Shown in pieces: positions 16,743-17,522 of a stretch of DNA of 17,522 nt. The stretch spans positions 1 through 17,522 of the forward strand of contig CAURVQ010000031.1 of assembly GCA_963528625.1 (NCBI GenBank). Reading direction: 5' to 3'. Positions within the stretch are counted from its first letter, which is position 1. Each line of letters opens with the position of its first letter. The stretch comes from CALHVR01 sp963528625 (GTDB lineage: Bacteria; Fusobacteriota; Fusobacteriia; Fusobacteriales; Leptotrichiaceae). The translations under genes and the position numbers were made by a program. The notes beneath the pieces were generated by a model. That model saw only the letters and a program-made list of their open reading frames with translations. It was not told where the DNA came from and ran no database searches.

Positions 16743-16829
16743 ATGAAAAAATTATTCACAATATTTTTAGCAGTAATTTTACCTATACTTTCATCAGTTT
16801 TTTTGTTATATCTAATACTTCATTCATAA
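16743..16829 (+). CDS. 28-residue hydrophobic peptide (orphan signal peptide or small membrane peptide)
   Basis: ATG at 16743 follows AGGAGG by 7 nt, an ideal ribosome site, and an extended -10 promoter lies about 30 nt above. The peptide starts MKKLFTIFLAVILP, stays hydrophobic through SSVFLLYLILHS and ends in TAA (16827-16829). It has two Lys, then one membrane-spanning stretch, with no charged residue and only a His near the C-terminus. Copy 2 of the repeat shows the same start sequence joined to a DUF2147-like domain, so this is most simply the signal peptide of a lost secreted protein. A functional single-span peptide cannot be excluded, because every expression signal is intact. Confidence 0.45.
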   Translation: MKKLFTIFLAVILPILSSVFLLYLILHS

Positions 16830-16933
16830 TTCAAGTTTTACATTTTGTGTTACATGTAAAGTAAAAAATTATACTTAAACACAAATTATTTTTTTGTTAA
16901 GATGTATCTGTATCAAAAATAAAAGGAAAATCA

Positions 16934-17059
16934 ATGAAAAAAATTATTCACAATATTTTTAATGGTAGATGGATAACTTAAAAAGATGATACTGACAATA
17001 GAATTATAGTTAATATTTATGAGAAAAATGGAAAAGTTTATCAACGAAGATACAAATAA
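16934..17059 (+). pseudogene. Broken DUF2147-like secreted protein gene
   Basis: From ATG 16934 the frame reads MKKIIHNIF, then NGRWIT, a TAA at 16979-16981, then KDDTDNRIIVNIYEKNGKVY and QRRYK before TAA at 17057-17059. The pattern G-[RK]-W-x-T-x-D-D ... I-V-x-I-Y-E-K-N-G-K-x-Y is how the DUF2147 domain begins, so this is the first 35 or so residues of that domain. The signal peptide is lost through one extra A plus a deletion, one internal stop is present, and the rest of the domain is replaced by transposase sequence. The family name is from recall of the motif. Its ribosome site is weakened (AAAGG for GGAGG in copy 1). Not expected to be functional. Confidence 0.5.
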
Positions 17060-17423
17060 TAAGAAAATTAAAAAATAAAACTATGATAGAAGTAGTAAAA
17101 TCAGTGAAAGAAATAATAAAAAGTTATCCAAAAGCAATAAAAATAATAACAAGTGATAATGGGAGTAAATTTATGGACGCTGAAAGTATAGAGAAAAAGG
17201 AATAAAGTGTTTTTATGCCCATAGTTATTGTTCGAGAGAAAGAGGTAGTAATGAGGCTAATAACAAATTTGTAAGAAGATTTTTACCTAAAGGGGTATCT
17301 ATGGATAAGATAACAAAAAAAGAAGTTAAAGAAATTCAAAATTTTATGAATAACTATCCAAGAAAAATTTTTAATTCTTCAACTTCCCAAAATATTTATG
17401 ATAGTGCTTTAAATCTAATTTAA
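17056..17423 (+). pseudogene. Truncated, frameshifted IS30-family transposase (C-terminal half)
   Basis: Recognisable sequence begins IIRKLKNKTMIEVVKSVKE (ATG at 17083), then ITSDNGSKFMDAESIE, where the Asp of SDNG is the second catalytic DDE residue. The frame stops at 17203-17205. A one-base loss in an A-run (17094-17098) explains this: in the next frame the protein continues KGIKCFYAHSYCSRERGSNE, with the third catalytic residue in SNEANN, then KFVRRFLPKG and a tail ending in TAA at 17421-17423. The YAHSYCS ... ERGSNE ... RRF.PKG pattern is diagnostic of the IS30 family. The N-terminal DNA-binding part and first catalytic Asp are absent. Confidence 0.9.
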
Positions 17424-17432
17424 ATTAATTTT

Positions 17433-17457
17433 GTGACACTTACTATTTTAATTTAGG
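17433..17457 (-). repeat. Probable right terminal inverted repeat of the IS30-family remnant
   Basis: GTGACACTT ... AATTTAGG, ten bases after the transposase stop, is where the IS30 right end is expected. It pairs with 16490-16514 at 16 of 25 positions. Confidence 0.5.
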
Positions 17458-17479
17458 ATTTTTTTTTATATATATTTTT

Positions 17480-17522
17480 CTAAATATTTTTAGCAATTTT
17501 TTCTACCTTTTTCAAAAATCTA
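17480..17522 (-). CDS. Possible C-terminal end of an unidentified gene
   Basis: One minus-strand frame enters from the right edge and reads RFLKKVEKIAKNI before TAG at 17482-17480. The Lys-rich amphipathic composition resembles a natural protein tail and suits the direction of all large genes here. Thirteen codons are too few to be sure and the family cannot be named. Confidence 0.25.
   Translation of the reverse strand, partial: RFLKKVEKIAKNI

Larger units (their letters stand above)
16644..16958 (+). repeat. 189-bp-offset direct repeat: promoter, ribosome site and signal-peptide start
   Basis: Copy 1 begins at 16644 and copy 2 at 16833. The first 68 nt are identical. Thereafter the copies differ by a 2-nt indel, a few substitutions and one extra A in the poly-A after the start codon. 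Each unit carries the dyad TTACATGTAA, a TTAAAC -35, a purine-rich ribosome site and ATGAAAAAA. The similarity ends near 16769 in copy 1 and 16958 in copy 2, where copy 1 continues as a hydrophobic peptide and copy 2 as a DUF2147-like sequence. Confidence 0.85.
16490..17457 (+). mobile_element. Decayed IS30-family insertion sequence, about 968 bp, with foreign sequence inside
   Basis: It is bounded by imperfect inverted repeats and contains, at its right end, the C-terminal part of an IS30-type transposase. The transposase N-terminal half is missing; in its place lie a terminator-like hairpin, a duplicated promoter/leader block and a broken DUF2147-like gene. The element therefore cannot move by itself. 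The ends lie 47 bp from the potA promoter on one side and about 65 bp from the window edge on the other. The boundaries are inferred from the repeat match only; no target duplication was identified. Confidence 0.5.

Noticed and set aside
16644..16958. CRISPR-like or short regularly spaced repeat array
   Set aside because: There are only two copies, the unit is 189 bp and contains coding and promoter signals; no cas genes or spacer pattern.
1..17522. tRNA or rRNA genes, prophage modules and defence systems
   Set aside because: I saw no cloverleaf-like GC-richer stretch, no rRNA signature and no nuclease, methylase, phage structural or toxin-antitoxin genes in any convincing frame.

Overview
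The window is extremely AT-rich, and every large gene lies on the minus strand. It encodes a double-membrane envelope protein (an MlaA/VacJ homologue), a polysaccharide flippase, Smc, UvrA and a polyamine-type ABC transporter. Ribosome sites are strong (GGAGG-like), spacers are short and starts often overlap stops. Together this suggests a small-genome Fusobacteria, most likely Leptotrichiaceae (Leptotrichia, Sneathia or Streptobacillus relatives). That placement is inferred from composition and protein flavour, not from a marker gene.

Layout, read in the direction of minus-strand transcription (right to left). (1) Right end, about 16490-17522: a graveyard. It holds a decayed IS30-family element (truncated, frameshifted transposase end, imperfect terminal inverted repeats). 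Between its ends lies a 189-bp direct repeat carrying a promoter, a ribosome site and a signal-peptide-like start. The first copy can still encode a 28-residue hydrophobic peptide. The second runs into a broken DUF2147-like gene. (2) 15234-16337, 14372-15232 and 13581-14372: potA-potB-potC of a spermidine/putrescine-type importer, with TTG starts for potA and potB and no potD next to them. A DEAD-box RNA helicase of CsdA/DeaD type follows at 11853-13547. (3) 11522-11852: a very small lipoprotein-like ORF, frame-broken coding remnants and a Rho-independent terminator. (4) From an extended -10 promoter at 11412-11420, six genes run head to tail with gaps of about 0-50 bp: flippase, NAD-dependent sugar epimerase, smc, secreted alpha/beta hydrolase, mlaA-like gene, uvrA. 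(5) Left edge: the first 68 codons of a DUF7916/PEP-phosphonomutase-like gene.

Functionally, the flippase and epimerase point to surface polysaccharide, and the hydrolase/MlaA pair to outer-membrane lipid handling. Smc serves chromosome organisation and UvrA excision repair, so the long run mixes envelope and DNA-maintenance genes. The most interesting local signal is upstream of the epimerase. There a strong Shine-Dalgarno sequence lies 31 nt from the only usable start codon, and a perfect 8-bp hairpin exactly between them would bring the spacing to about 9 nt. I found no clear, wholly new multi-gene system. The best leads are that hairpin, the hydrolase/MlaA pair without a lipobox, the palindrome at the potA promoter start, and the duplicated promoter/leader-peptide region inside the IS remnant.
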